Assembly (NCBI RefSeq): GCF_014698445.1
Contig: NZ_JACJSZ010000006.1
Span: 57,133 to 121,132 of the forward strand
Length of the DNA stretch: 64,000 bases
Reading direction: 5' to 3'
From: Microcystis elabens FACHB-917
GTDB lineage: Bacteria > Cyanobacteriota > Cyanobacteriia > PCC-6307 > Cyanobiaceae
Shown: piece by piece, positions 23,377 to 35,075 of the stretch
Position numbering within the stretch: position 1 is the stretch's first letter
Layout: every line of letters starts with the position of its first letter
Made by a program: the position numbers and the translations under genes
The notes under the pieces: generated by a model
What the model saw: only the letters and a program-made list of their open reading frames with translations
The model's database searches: none
Told to the model about the DNA's origin: nothing

Positions 23377-24777
23377 GTGGTGGCCGCAACACTTCGGACT
23401 GGTTGGATAATTGGCCCCTATCAGCTGTTGTCTACGGGAGAGTTGAGCCTGGCGGGAATGGCGGTCAATATCATGCCTCTGCCACGGAAGCTCCTGCTGA
23501 TCCTGGTCCACAACGCAAACCAGACGGTGTCCATCGAGGAGCTCTCCAGCCACCTCTGGCCAGTGCCGCAGGCCGGTGGCAGGGGCAGGCCGAATCAGGC
23601 CAATCTGCCTTTGGTCGTTCACCGTTTGAGGCAGGTTTTTGCCCGTGGCCCCCTCGGGCGAGAAGCGATTCATGGTGTGTACGGCAAGGGCTATCGCCTG
23701 GAGGCCTCGGTGCAAGTGCTCGTCGCCCTGGAGCCTGAGGGCAACGTCCCTCCAGACGCCCAGGTGTTGTCTCCCCGGGGGGCGGAGGGGCGTGAGCAGG
23801 ATCGCCTTCTGCTGAGTGGTCTGTTCTATGCCGAGGCCCATGACCTCTGGCCGGATCGTGATCCCTCCAGCCTGCCCCGCCAGCTGTGGCTGATGCAGCA
23901 AAGCCTCCACCATGACCCCGCCTTCAGCCAGGGCTATCTGGAATTGGGTTATCTGCAGCTCCTTCAGTGTCTCTGGGGTGTGCGCAGCGCCACCAGCACC
24001 CTGCCCGGGCTGCAACAGTTGCTGCGCCTTGGCGATGCGTTGCCCAGCCAGCCTCCGGGCTGGGCCGCGATCAAGGCGGAGGCCATGTCGCTGCTGTTCT
24101 GGCAACCGCTCACCAGCCACCGGCTCTATGCCAACTGGCTCGCCCCCACCCTGCCCCCTGGCCTGCCGCGTTTTTCCTGGGCGCGTCACCTGATCTTCAC
24201 CGGCAGAGCACGCCTGGCCCTTCAGCTCCTCCAATCCCAGGCGCTCCCGGCCCTCAGCCAGGGCTGGCTGGTGATCTCCCTGGCCCACGCGGCCCTGGGG
24301 GAGATCCCGGCGGCCCAGCAGGCCGCCCAGCACCAGTTGGGCTGCAATCCGGCCCTGGTGGGCAGCCGCCTGTTCCTGGCCATGCTCTCGGCCCTGCGGG
24401 GTGACGCCGAAACGGCCACCCGCTCCATCGAGGCCAGCCGCCTACTCGAAAAGCCCTTCCAGGGTTCTCTGGCCCTGGTGGCCTATGCCCTGGCCCAGGG
24501 GAGGCTGCGGCCCCGGGCCCAGCGTCTGCTGGATGAGGCCCTGGCCGTGATCGCCACCGCGCCCGACCAGGCCGGCGCCCTGGGCTACTGGGGCCTGGCC
24601 GCCCTGGCCCTGGATCGCCCCAGCGAAGCGATCGGCCTGCTCAAGCTGAGTGTCCGCCGGCGCTGCTATGCCGCGCCGGCCTTGCTGGCCACCCCCTTTC
24701 TCACCCCCTACGCCACCACCCCCGCCGTTCAGCTGTTCCGCGAGCGGATGGGCCAGGCGTTCGTCATCACCCCCTGA
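23377..24777 (+). CDS. winged-helix (OmpR/CadC-type) transcription regulator with TPR-like C-terminus
   Basis: A 466-residue protein from GTG. Residues about 12-112 are an OmpR-type winged helix: IGPYQLLSTGELSLAG, LPRKLLLILVHNANQTVSIEELSSHLWP (the recognition part) and LVVHRLRQVFARGP...GVYGKGYRLEA (wing). There is no receiver domain. Residues about 145-460 are helical with a TPR-like cadence of repeated Leu/Ala/Trp (LWLMQQSLHHDPAFSQGYLELGYLQLLQ, LAHAALGEIPAAQQAAQHQL). This is the layout of stand-alone CadC-like or SARP/LuxR-like sensors that respond to a ligand or protein. Its divergent position suggests it controls the island operon. Confidence 0.8.
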   Translation: MVAATLRTGWIIGPYQLLSTGELSLAGMAVNIMPLPRKLLLILVHNANQTVSIEELSSHLWPVPQAGGRGRPNQANLPLVVHRLRQVFARGPLGREAIHGVYGKGYRLEASVQVLVALEPEGNVPPDAQVLSPRGAEGREQDRLLLSGLFYAEAHDLWPDRDPSSLPRQLWLMQQSLHHDPAFSQGYLELGYLQLLQCLWGVRSATSTLPGLQQLLRLGDALPSQPPGWAAIKAEAMSLLFWQPLTSHRLYANWLAPTLPPGLPRFSWARHLIFTGRARLALQLLQSQALPALSQGWLVISLAHAALGEIPAAQQAAQHQLGCNPALVGSRLFLAMLSALRGDAETATRSIEASRLLEKPFQGSLALVAYALAQGRLRPRAQRLLDEALAVIATAPDQAGALGYWGLAALALDRPSEAIGLLKLSVRRRCYAAPALLATPFLTPYATTPAVQLFRERMGQAFVITP

Positions 24778-24793
24778 GACGGGCGCAGGAGGT

Positions 24794-26542
24794 TCAGAGA
24801 ATGCCCTCCGTCGCCGCCGCGATCGGCATCCTCCAGCCACTGCCGAAGGCCCGGCCGCTCACCTTCAGGGCCGGCGCGGCCTGGCGGCGCTTGAACTCGG
24901 CGCGCTGCAGCAGCTGGGCCACCCGCTTCACCACCGCCGGGTCAGCCCCCTCGGCCACCAGCTGCTCGGGGCTGGCCAGCTCCTCCACCAGCCGCTTGAG
25001 GATCGGATCGAGCTCGCCGTAGTCGGGCAGGGAATCGCTGTCGAGCTGGTCGGGGCGCAGCTCGGCGCTGGGGGGCTTGCCCCGGATCGCCGCGCCGATC
25101 AGCTCCCCGTCGCCCGGCAGACCGAGATCCGTGCGGCAGGGACCGGAGACCTCGCCGTCCAGCCACTCGCAAAGGCCGAAGACAGTGGTCTTGTAGAGGT
25201 CGCCGATCACCGAGAGGCCGCCGTTCATGTCCCCGTAGAGGGTGCAGTAGCCCACCGCCAGCTCCGATTTGTTGCCGGTGGAGAGCAGCAGGCCCCCCTT
25301 CTGGTTGGCCACCGCCATCAGCAGGGTGCCGCGGATGCGGGACTGCAGGTTCTCCTCGGTGACACCGGCCGGGGGTGCCCCGAGGGCGGGGGGAAGGGCG
25401 GCGGCGAAGGCCTCCATCAGAGGCGCGATCGGCAGCGTGGCGGTGGCCAGTCCGAGCCGCCGCGCCAGGCCCTCGGCATCGGCGAGGGAACCGGCCGAGC
25501 TGAAGGGGGACGGCATGCGCAGCACCTCCACCCGCCCGGGGCCGAGCGCCGCGGCGGCGATCACTGCCACCAGGGCCGAATCGATGCCGCCGCTCAGCCC
25601 CAGCAGGGCCCGCTGGAAGCCGCATTTGGCGGCGTAGTCCCGCACCCCCAGCACCAGCACCCGCAGCAGCTGCTCCCAGGGGTCCGACGGCGGTGGCGGC
25701 GGAGCCGCTTGTGCCGGGGCGGGGGCGGGGGCGGGGGGCGTGGCGCCCTCCGCGCCCAGGGGGGGACCCGCATCCCACAGGCCCAGGTCCTCGGCGGCGC
25801 AGGCCAGGCGCAGCAGGGGCCGGCCGCCGCCATCCAGCACGAAGCTGGCCCCGTCGAAGACCAGTTCGTCGTTGCCACCCACCTGGTTGAGGTACACCAC
25901 CGGCACCCCCAGCCGGGCCGCCGCCCGGGCCGCCAGCCCCTGGCGCACCTCCCCCTTGCCGCGGCCGAAGGGGGAGGCCGAGAGGTTGAGCAGCAGGTCG
26001 AGGCCCAGGGGCGCCAGATCGGCGATCGGATCCACCGCCTCCGGCCAGCGGCTGCGCAGGGTCTCCTCCACCCAGAGGTCCTCGCAGATGGTCAGCCCCA
26101 GACGCCAGGGGCGGCCGCCCGCCTCCAGCTCCAGCACCGCCGGAACGTCACCCGGCAGGAAGTAGCGGCGTTCGTCGAAGACGTCATAGCTGGGTAGCAG
26201 GCGCTTGCGGCCGACGATGCGCCAGCCGCCGCGCTCCACCAGGGCCAGGGCGTTGTACAGCCCCGGCTGGCGCCGGTCGGCCACTGGCTCGGCCACCCCC
26301 ACCAGCAGGGCCAGGTCGGCCGGGCCTTCAGCCGCCAGGGACGCCAGGACCCGCTCCTGGCGCTGGATCAGGGCGGGCCGCAGCAGCAGGTCCCGGGGCG
26401 GGTAGCCCCAGAGCGAGAGCTCGGGGGTGAGCAGCAGGTCGGCCCCGCCGGCACGGGCCCGCCCGGCGGCCGCCAGGATCCGCCGTCCGTTGCCCTCCAG
26501 GTCGCCCACAAGGGGATTGAGCTGGGCCAGGGCGAGGCGCAT
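24794..26542 (-). CDS. nadE: glutamine-dependent NAD+ synthetase
   Basis: A 582-residue two-domain enzyme for the last step of NAD synthesis. The N-terminal nitrilase-type glutaminase (MRLALAQLNPLVGDLEGN, LLLTPELSLWGYPPRDLL, LTICEDLW with the catalytic Cys) is followed by a Pro/Ala linker (about 280-300). The ATP-pyrophosphatase domain then shows LGLSGGIDSALVAVI, LLSTGNKSELAVGYCTLYGDM and the FKRRQAAPALKVSGRAFG tail. The next gene, nadD, ends at its start codon, so the two NAD steps are coupled. Confidence 0.95.
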   Translation of the reverse strand: MRLALAQLNPLVGDLEGNGRRILAAAGRARAGGADLLLTPELSLWGYPPRDLLLRPALIQRQERVLASLAAEGPADLALLVGVAEPVADRRQPGLYNALALVERGGWRIVGRKRLLPSYDVFDERRYFLPGDVPAVLELEAGGRPWRLGLTICEDLWVEETLRSRWPEAVDPIADLAPLGLDLLLNLSASPFGRGKGEVRQGLAARAAARLGVPVVYLNQVGGNDELVFDGASFVLDGGGRPLLRLACAAEDLGLWDAGPPLGAEGATPPAPAPAPAQAAPPPPPSDPWEQLLRVLVLGVRDYAAKCGFQRALLGLSGGIDSALVAVIAAAALGPGRVEVLRMPSPFSSAGSLADAEGLARRLGLATATLPIAPLMEAFAAALPPALGAPPAGVTEENLQSRIRGTLLMAVANQKGGLLLSTGNKSELAVGYCTLYGDMNGGLSVIGDLYKTTVFGLCEWLDGEVSGPCRTDLGLPGDGELIGAAIRGKPPSAELRPDQLDSDSLPDYGELDPILKRLVEELASPEQLVAEGADPAVVKRVAQLLQRAEFKRRQAAPALKVSGRAFGSGWRMPIAAATEGIL

Positions 26543-27138
26543 CAGGGCTCGGAGAGGCCGTAGAGATTGTGCTGCAGCAGCACCGGCCAGAGTTCGGACG
26601 GTACCTGGGCCGGATCGGGCCGTTCCCGGATCCGGGAGCTGGCGCTGGGGGGGATCGCCAGGGGCAGCAGGTCGAGCGTCGCCCCCAGGCCCCGCAGCCG
26701 CTCCAGATCCGCCGCCTGCAGCGGCCAGCCCTGGCGGCGGGCGATGCCGAGCCGGCAGCCCCGCAGCAGCTCCTCGGCCCGCCGCCAGCGGTGGATCTGG
26801 CCGGCCAGATCGCTGCCCACCACGAACACCAGTTCCCGATCGGGCCAGCGGGCCCGGGCCCGCTCCAGGGTCTCCACCGCCCAGGGGCTGCTCAGGTCCT
26901 GCGCCAGGCTGAGGCGCGGGTCCTCGATGGCGTCCACCAGGGCGGCCAGCAGGGCGGTGCGCACCGCCAGCGGGGCGCCGTGCTGCTTGAGCGGGTTGTC
27001 GCTGGCCCAGGTGAGCACCTGGGGGAACAGGCCCAGAAGGCCCTCAAGCAGCGACCGGTGGCCGCAGGTGGGGGGATCGGCGCTGGTGCCGAGGAGGGCG
27101 AGACGGTTCAACGGGGCGTCACCGCTGGCGGAGGTCAT
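26542..27138 (-). CDS. nadD: nicotinate-nucleotide adenylyltransferase
   Basis: A 198-residue nucleotidyltransferase starting MTSASGDAPLNRLALLG. The phosphate-binding loop is LLGTSADPPTCGHRSLLEG (GxxxPPxxGH class) and the C-terminal signature is IPPSASSRIRERPD (the ISSTxIR equivalent). FVVGSDLAGQIHRW is the family DxxxxFxxW region in variant form. It makes deamido-NAD, the substrate of the adjacent NadE. Its ATG overlaps the stop of the upstream GTPase gene. Confidence 0.88.
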   Translation of the reverse strand: MTSASGDAPLNRLALLGTSADPPTCGHRSLLEGLLGLFPQVLTWASDNPLKQHGAPLAVRTALLAALVDAIEDPRLSLAQDLSSPWAVETLERARARWPDRELVFVVGSDLAGQIHRWRRAEELLRGCRLGIARRQGWPLQAADLERLRGLGATLDLLPLAIPPSASSRIRERPDPAQVPSELWPVLLQHNLYGLSEP

Positions 27139-28475
27139 GGCTGCAGGCCGCCGCCGGCGCTGCCCTGCCCCCCCTGCTGCTGCCATTCGCTCAGCCAGCG
27201 CCGGGTCTCGGGATCCTGGCGCACCAGCCGGCGCAGCAGGGCCCCCGGCTGGCCCGCGGCGGTGGCGGCCCGCAGCAGCTCGGCGGCGGCCAGCCGGCCC
27301 GTGCGCCGGGTGGTGTGGACCGCCAGGGCCGCCTGGGCCAGGGCCACCGGGGCCGCCGGCGCCAGGCTCAGCCCACCGCTCACCGGCGCCGCCAGCAGCA
27401 GCAGCTGACGCAGCCCGCCCAGCAGCAGCTGCAGACCCAGCTGGGCGCCGCCCAGCAGGGCGTTGTGGCCGCTGAGGCGGGCGAGCAGGGCCCGGGCGCC
27501 GCTGCGGGTCATCGGCAGGCCGTAGAGCTGGCAGAGCTGGAGCACCAGGGCGCTGTCGCAGGCCAGGCCACCGGCCAGATCGAGCAGCAGCAGGGGGTTG
27601 GCCGCCACCCCCGTGGCCTTGAGGGCCGCGAAGCGGCCGATCAGGCCCTGGGCCTGGCGGCGGCCGTGGCGCAGACGGCAGCGGTGCAGGGCCTGGCTGA
27701 AGCGATCGGCGGCCCGCAGGGCGTTGAGGGCCAGCAGCAGCTCCCCGTGGCGCTCCAGCAGGCCGGTGAGCTCCCGGCGCAGGGGCTCCACCCGCGGGGG
27801 AGCCGGCTCGCTGCGCACCCGGCCGTCCGGGCGCAGGCGGGGGGCTCGGGGAGCGGCCGCCACCGGCAGGGGCCGCAGCTGGCGGGCCCCCGGCGGCAGG
27901 CGCCGGCGGATGCTGGCGATCAGGGCCTCCCGCTCGGCCTCCGGCCAGCAGTCGCTGCGGTTGAGCACCAGCAGCAGGGGCTTGCCGGAGGCCAGCAGGT
28001 CGTCGAGGGCCTGGGCGTCCATCGCCGTGAGGTCGCTGTCGATCACCAGCAGCACCAGGTCGGCGCCCAGCGCCACCCGGGCCGCCAGGCGGGAGCGGGC
28101 GGCGGCGGCGATCTCGTCGATGCCCGGGGTGTCCACCAGGTCGACCCCCTCCAGGCCGCTCACGGACTGGCCCCAGGCGCAGGTCTGCTGGCGGCGGGTG
28201 CAGCCGTGGGCCACGTCGGTGGCGAAGTGGTGCTCCCCGAGCAGGGCATTGAGCAGGCTCGACTTGCCCACCCCCACCCGGCCGAACACGGCCACCCGCG
28301 GCCGGCGGCGTTGCAGGCGCTCCAGCTGGCGGTCGAGGCTGGCCAGCTCCGGGGCCAGGGCCGCCTGCTCCCGGCCGCTGAGCACCAGCTCGGCACGCCA
28401 GCGGGCCAACAGCTGGCGGCAGCGCTCGGCGGCGGGGGGGGCGGCGATCGCCTCAGCCGGGGCCGCCGTCGTCAT
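27135..28475 (-). CDS. Era/YcjF-like GTPase with DUF697-type C-terminus
   Basis: A 446-residue protein starting MTTAAPAEAIAAPPA. The G domain shows P-loop AVFGRVGVGKSSLLNALLG, switch/G2 Thr in GCTRRQQTC, G3 DLVDTPGID and G4 LNRSDC (NKxD variant). The C-terminal half has hydrophobic helices (LLLLDLAGGLACDSALVLQLCQLYG, LQLLLGGLRQLLLLAAPVSGG) typical of the DUF697 membrane-associated module. A role at the membrane in cyanobacteria is likely but unproven. ATGA overlaps occur on both sides (CNNM gene and nadD). Confidence 0.85.
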   Translation of the reverse strand: MTTAAPAEAIAAPPAAERCRQLLARWRAELVLSGREQAALAPELASLDRQLERLQRRRPRVAVFGRVGVGKSSLLNALLGEHHFATDVAHGCTRRQQTCAWGQSVSGLEGVDLVDTPGIDEIAAAARSRLAARVALGADLVLLVIDSDLTAMDAQALDDLLASGKPLLLVLNRSDCWPEAEREALIASIRRRLPPGARQLRPLPVAAAPRAPRLRPDGRVRSEPAPPRVEPLRRELTGLLERHGELLLALNALRAADRFSQALHRCRLRHGRRQAQGLIGRFAALKATGVAANPLLLLDLAGGLACDSALVLQLCQLYGLPMTRSGARALLARLSGHNALLGGAQLGLQLLLGGLRQLLLLAAPVSGGLSLAPAAPVALAQAALAVHTTRRTGRLAAAELLRAATAAGQPGALLRRLVRQDPETRRWLSEWQQQGGQGSAGGGLQP

Positions 28476-29485
28476 GGCGCCCCTTCCGCGGCGGAGGCGG
28501 GCCGGCGCCACCAGCCCGCCAGCACGGCCAGCACCGCCTCGGGCCCGATCACCCCCACGAAACCGCCGAACTCATCCACCACCACCCGCACCCCGGAGCC
28601 GTTACGGCGGAAGCTGGTGAGCAGCCGGTCGGCCCGGATCATCTCCGGCACGAACTCGACCGGTTCGCACAGATCGGCGGCCTGGCTGGCTCCCCTCCCC
28701 TCCACCAGGGCGGTGAGCAGCTGTTCGCGGCTGGCAACCCCCAGAACCTCGTCCACCTCCTCCCCCAGCACCACCCACCAGGCGGTGGTGTGGCGCAGCA
28801 GGACGGAGCGCTGCTCGTCGAGGCTCTGGTGGCCCGCCAGGGTGGGGGCCGACACCCGGGGCAGCATCAGGTCGCGGGCGGTGAGGTCATTGAGCTGGAA
28901 CACCTTGGCGATCATGGCGGCCTCGTCGGCCTCGATCTGACCCTGCTGGGAACCCAGCCGCGCCAGCAGCCGGATCTCGTTCTCGTCGGTGCTGATCTCG
29001 TTCTCGGCCGTGATCGCCGGCAGGATCCGCTCCAGCAGCAGCACCAGGGGCAGCATCAACGTGGTGAACAGGCCCAGGGCGGGGGCGACGGCCAGCGACA
29101 CGGGCAGGGCCAGCTTGCTGCCGATCGCCTTCGGCAGGATCTCCCCCAGCAGGATTACCAGCACCGTGAGGGCCACCGAGAACAGGGGCAGGGCCGGGCC
29201 GCTGATGCCATGGCGGACGAAGACGGCGCTGGCAAAGCCGCCCACCATCAGGCTGCCGAAGATGTTGAACATGTTGTTGGCGATCACCAGCACCGCCAGG
29301 GTGCGGCCAAGGCGCTGACGCAGGGCCGCCAGCCGCCGGGCCCCCGCCACCGGCCGGGGGCGGCTCGCCAGTTCCTGCACCTTCACCGGGTTGACCGTGA
29401 GCAGGGCCGCCTCCACCCCCGAACACAGGAACGACCCCATCAGCATCACGACCACCGCCACGACCAGGAGCAGGAGATCGTTCAT
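28472..29485 (-). CDS. CNNM/CorC-type transport protein (DUF21 plus CBS pair)
   Basis: A 337-residue protein. The DUF21/CNNM membrane domain (about 1-170) begins LLLLVVAVVVMLMGSFLCSGVEAALL and includes LVILLGEILPKAIGSKLA. A CBS-pair region follows (DLMLPRVSAPTLAGHQSLDE, VRVVVDEFGGFVGVIGPEAVL). CNNM proteins are linked to Mg2+/Co2+ transport. The C-terminal CorC_HlyC domain is missing, so this is a short form. First gene of the GTPase-nadD-nadE run. Confidence 0.87.
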   Translation of the reverse strand: MNDLLLLVVAVVVMLMGSFLCSGVEAALLTVNPVKVQELASRPRPVAGARRLAALRQRLGRTLAVLVIANNMFNIFGSLMVGGFASAVFVRHGISGPALPLFSVALTVLVILLGEILPKAIGSKLALPVSLAVAPALGLFTTLMLPLVLLLERILPAITAENEISTDENEIRLLARLGSQQGQIEADEAAMIAKVFQLNDLTARDLMLPRVSAPTLAGHQSLDEQRSVLLRHTTAWWVVLGEEVDEVLGVASREQLLTALVEGRGASQAADLCEPVEFVPEMIRADRLLTSFRRNGSGVRVVVDEFGGFVGVIGPEAVLAVLAGWWRRPASAAEGAP

Positions 29486-29588
29486 CCGCGGCTGATCGAA
29501 ACAGACAGGATCGGCACGTGCAGGTTCGTGGGGATCACGTGTATTTAATCGGCTGTGCCATCTTCTCGCTGTCCATCCCTTCGCTTCG

Positions 29589-32220
<2,632 letters not shown>

Positions 32221-32269
32221 TCCCCACGGCCCCCGAAGCACCGGCCCGCCTGAGCCTCCGGCCCCGGCC

Positions 32270-32932
32270 TCAGAGCCCCGTGGCGTCCCGCTCGAAGGTG
32301 TCGGCGGCCGCGGCCGTGTCCGGGCTGGCGAAGAGGGCCTCGGCGATCGCCGGGCTGATCGTGTGGTTGGCCAGGCCGGCGGCGGCCAGCCGGGCCAGGT
32401 CCTGGGGCTGTCGCAGGCTGGCCACCAGCAGCCGCGTACTGGATCCCACCCCCTCCAGGGCCCGCTGCATGGCGATCAGTTCGGCGTGGCCATCCCGGCC
32501 CAGATCGCCGATCCGCCCCAGGTAGGCGGCGATGCCGTCGGCGCCGAGGGCGGCGGCCACCAGCACCTGGGCCACCTCGTAGCAGGCCGTGAAGGTGACC
32601 GGCACGCCGTCGGCGATCAGGTCCCGCGCCACGGCCGCCCCCTGGCGGGTGATCGGCACCTTCACCAGAACCCGCTGGGGATCGAGGGCGGCCAGGGCCC
32701 GCCCGTTCGCCAGCTGCTGGGGGGCATCGGTGCCCCAGGCCTGCAGATGGATCTCCCGGCAGCCGAGGGACGCGGCCCGCGCGCACAGCCGCTCCAGGTG
32801 CTCGAGGCGGCAGGGCTGGCCGGCCCGCCGCAGCAGCGTCGGGTTGGTGGTGACGCCCTGGAACAGGCCGCTGGGCAGCCAGCGCTCCCACTCGAGGGGA
32901 TCGGCGCAGTCGAGCAGCAGACGCAGGGCCAT
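32270..32932 (-). CDS. transaldolase / fructose-6-phosphate aldolase family protein
   Basis: A 220-residue short transaldolase starting MALRLLLDCADPLEWERWL. The signature GVTTNPTLLRRAG, the Schiff-base lysine in RVLVKVPITRQG, VTFTACYEVAQVLVAAALGADGIAAYLGRI and ANHTISPAIAEALF are all in order. The length matches the TalC/FSA class (about 220) rather than the long transaldolases. It lies 5 bp downstream of the PP2C gene on the same strand. Confidence 0.88.
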   Translation of the reverse strand: MALRLLLDCADPLEWERWLPSGLFQGVTTNPTLLRRAGQPCRLEHLERLCARAASLGCREIHLQAWGTDAPQQLANGRALAALDPQRVLVKVPITRQGAAVARDLIADGVPVTFTACYEVAQVLVAAALGADGIAAYLGRIGDLGRDGHAELIAMQRALEGVGSSTRLLVASLRQPQDLARLAAAGLANHTISPAIAEALFASPDTAAAADTFERDATGL

Positions 32933-32937
32933 GGGGA

Positions 32938-34338
32938 TCAGGGGGTGGGGGCGGCCGGGGTGAGGGCCCACTGGCGGTCGAGGGCCTCCAGCAGGGCGGG
33001 GCAGGCACCGAGCGCCTCCGGGGGGCGACGGACCACGGGCCGCAAGGCGGGCTCCGGCGCCTGCATCGTCCCGGAGCGAACGGCCGGGAGGTCGGCGGCG
33101 ATCAGGGCGGCGAGGGGATCGTCGGCGGCCGCGGCCTTCAGTGGGGCGGGGTCCTGCCGACCCTGGCGCAGGGCGATGAACAGCTCGCGGCGGCGGCGCA
33201 GCTCCAGGGGAATGGCGGCCGGCTGGGCGCAGAGCCGTTCCACCTCCAGGTGGGCGGCCCGCAGCCCCGGGGAGCTGGGCGCCGCGGCCGGGGGTGCTGG
33301 GATGCGGGGCCAGTTCAGAGCCAGCCAGCCCCCGCCGGCGCCGGCCAGGGCCAGGCCGATGGCCACCGCCCGGCCGATCGCCGGGCGGCATCGCCGCTGC
33401 GGGGCCGCCTGGGCCGTCGCCGGAGCAGGCAGAGGCGATGGCGATGGCGGGGGCTGCGCCGGAGCGGGGGAGAGCGGGGCGTCCAGGTCAGTCCACGCAG
33501 CGGGCGACGCCGCCCCTGCCCCGGCCACGCCGGCGGCCCTGCCGATCGCCACGGTCACGTCGTCGCCGCTGCCCTCGCGGCTGATCCGGTCCAGGGCCGC
33601 CGCCAGCCCGGCGGCGGCGGCGGGCTCCGTCTCGCCGTCACCGCGGGCCAGCCAGGCCGCCAGGGTGAGGAAATCGCCATCGGTGGCGCAGGACTTGCGG
33701 ATGCCGTCGGTGCAGAGCACCAGGGCGAAGTCGCCGGCGTCGCCCTCGATCGGGTGCAGGCCCGCCCGGCGGGCGAACAGGGAGGCCGCCCGGGGCTGGC
33801 AGAGGCTGCAGGTGGCCTCCCCGAGGGCGGTGGGCTCGTTCTCCTCCTCCAGCAGCCGCGCCTGGCCGTCCGCCTCCACCCGCACCAGGTCCCAGTCGCC
33901 CAGCCCGGTGTGGCCCCACCACCGGGGGGCCATCACCACCAGGCCCAGGGTGCTGCCGTAGAGCAGCGCCTCGAAGCCACCTTCTCCCGGATCGCTCTGC
34001 CAGTCGGCCGCCACCGCTTCCAGCCAGCCCCGCTGGATCGCCTCGGGCAGGTCCCGCTCCAGCCAGCGACTCCAGCCCCCCTCCCCCGCGTCCAGGGGCC
34101 GGGCGGCCAGGGCTTCCCCCACCGCGGCCAGGGCCGTCTCGCAGGCCAGGCGACTGCCCACCTCGCTGCGCCGGTAGCGGCGGCCGCCATGGCCATCGGC
34201 CACCGCCATCACCATCACCGGCTGCCCCTCGAGGCCCCGCAGCTCCCGGCAGAGCACGGCGTCCTGGCAGGGGCGTCCGGCGCGGCGGTGGGCGGCCCCG
34301 GTGCGGCTGGCACCGATCGGCGCCACCCAGCGGTTCAC
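32938..34338 (-). CDS. PP2C-type protein phosphatase with C-terminal membrane segment
   Basis: A 466-residue protein from a GTG that overlaps the stop of the vWA gene. The PP2C domain (1-240) shows CQDAVLC, MVMAVADGHGGRRYRRSEVGSRLAC (metal Asp), GSTLGLVVM, HTGLGDWDLVRV, LVLCTDGIRKSCATDGDF and EGSGDDVTVAI. A Pro/Ala linker, one TM (AVAIGLALAGAGGGWLALNW) and a helical C-terminus follow. With the vWA and kinase genes it forms a TerY-P-like triad that would reverse the kinase's phosphorylations. Confidence 0.87.
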   Translation of the reverse strand: MNRWVAPIGASRTGAAHRRAGRPCQDAVLCRELRGLEGQPVMVMAVADGHGGRRYRRSEVGSRLACETALAAVGEALAARPLDAGEGGWSRWLERDLPEAIQRGWLEAVAADWQSDPGEGGFEALLYGSTLGLVVMAPRWWGHTGLGDWDLVRVEADGQARLLEEENEPTALGEATCSLCQPRAASLFARRAGLHPIEGDAGDFALVLCTDGIRKSCATDGDFLTLAAWLARGDGETEPAAAAGLAAALDRISREGSGDDVTVAIGRAAGVAGAGAASPAAWTDLDAPLSPAPAQPPPSPSPLPAPATAQAAPQRRCRPAIGRAVAIGLALAGAGGGWLALNWPRIPAPPAAAPSSPGLRAAHLEVERLCAQPAAIPLELRRRRELFIALRQGRQDPAPLKAAAADDPLAALIAADLPAVRSGTMQAPEPALRPVVRRPPEALGACPALLEALDRQWALTPAAPTP

Positions 34339-35072
34339 CACACCAGGGGACCGACGTCGTCGGTGGGATCGAGCACGGTGGGGGGCAGATCCGGCAGGGG
34401 GATGTTGCCCGCCGCGGGCTCCAGGGGGGTCTCGCTCACCCTGCTGGCGGGCATCGAGGCGGCCCCCACCACGGCCGTGGAGGCCCACTGGATGTACTGG
34501 GCCAGGGAGGTGGCGTTGCCCGCCTGCAGCGGCCGCCGGGGGGATCGGCCCGCCGTCGCCGGCTCGGTGCCGATGAACCGCTGCAGCACCTCCAGGTCGG
34601 CGTCGTGGCCGAGGGCGATGGCCAGGCGCACCGCCTTCTGGGCCCAGGGCACCCGCATCAGGGCCTCGAGGCCGCCGGCGAAGTCGTCGGTGGGCTGGCC
34701 GTCGGAGATCAGCACCAGCACCGGCGGCAGGGCGCGCACCTCCATCGGCGGGGTCCGGAGCGCCGCCGCCACCAGCTGCAGGGCGGCCCCCATCGCCGTG
34801 ATGCCACCGGCCTGCAGATCGCGCCACTCCAGCTGCTCCACCGGCGTCGGTGTCTCGATGTGCCAGGCGGCATGGTCGGCGAAACAGACGGCCCGCACCA
34901 GCACCCGCGCTTCCGGGTTGTCCCTGGCGACCGCCGCCATGCCCGGCAGCGACTGGCGGATGGCCTGGTTGAGGGCCTGCATCTTGCCGGCGGCGGCCAT
35001 GGAGCCGGAGCAGTCGCAGAGGTAGAGGAAATGGAGCGGCCGGTTGGCCAGCTTGACGTCGGGAAACGGCAT
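34335..35072 (-). CDS. TerY-like von Willebrand factor A protein
   Basis: A 245-residue vWA protein. The MIDAS motif is YLCDCSGSMAAAGKM (DxSxS), with the Thr in GGITAMGAAL and the Asp in VLISDGQPTDDF. A Pro-rich tail of about 40 residues follows the domain. TerY proteins work with a PP2C phosphatase and a zinc-ribbon kinase in a conserved triad, and all three are adjacent here. It is expected to scaffold a metal-dependent complex in the cytoplasm. Confidence 0.87.
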   Translation of the reverse strand: MPFPDVKLANRPLHFLYLCDCSGSMAAAGKMQALNQAIRQSLPGMAAVARDNPEARVLVRAVCFADHAAWHIETPTPVEQLEWRDLQAGGITAMGAALQLVAAALRTPPMEVRALPPVLVLISDGQPTDDFAGGLEALMRVPWAQKAVRLAIALGHDADLEVLQRFIGTEPATAGRSPRRPLQAGNATSLAQYIQWASTAVVGAASMPASRVSETPLEPAAGNIPLPDLPPTVLDPTDDVGPLVW

Positions 35073-35075
35073 CGC

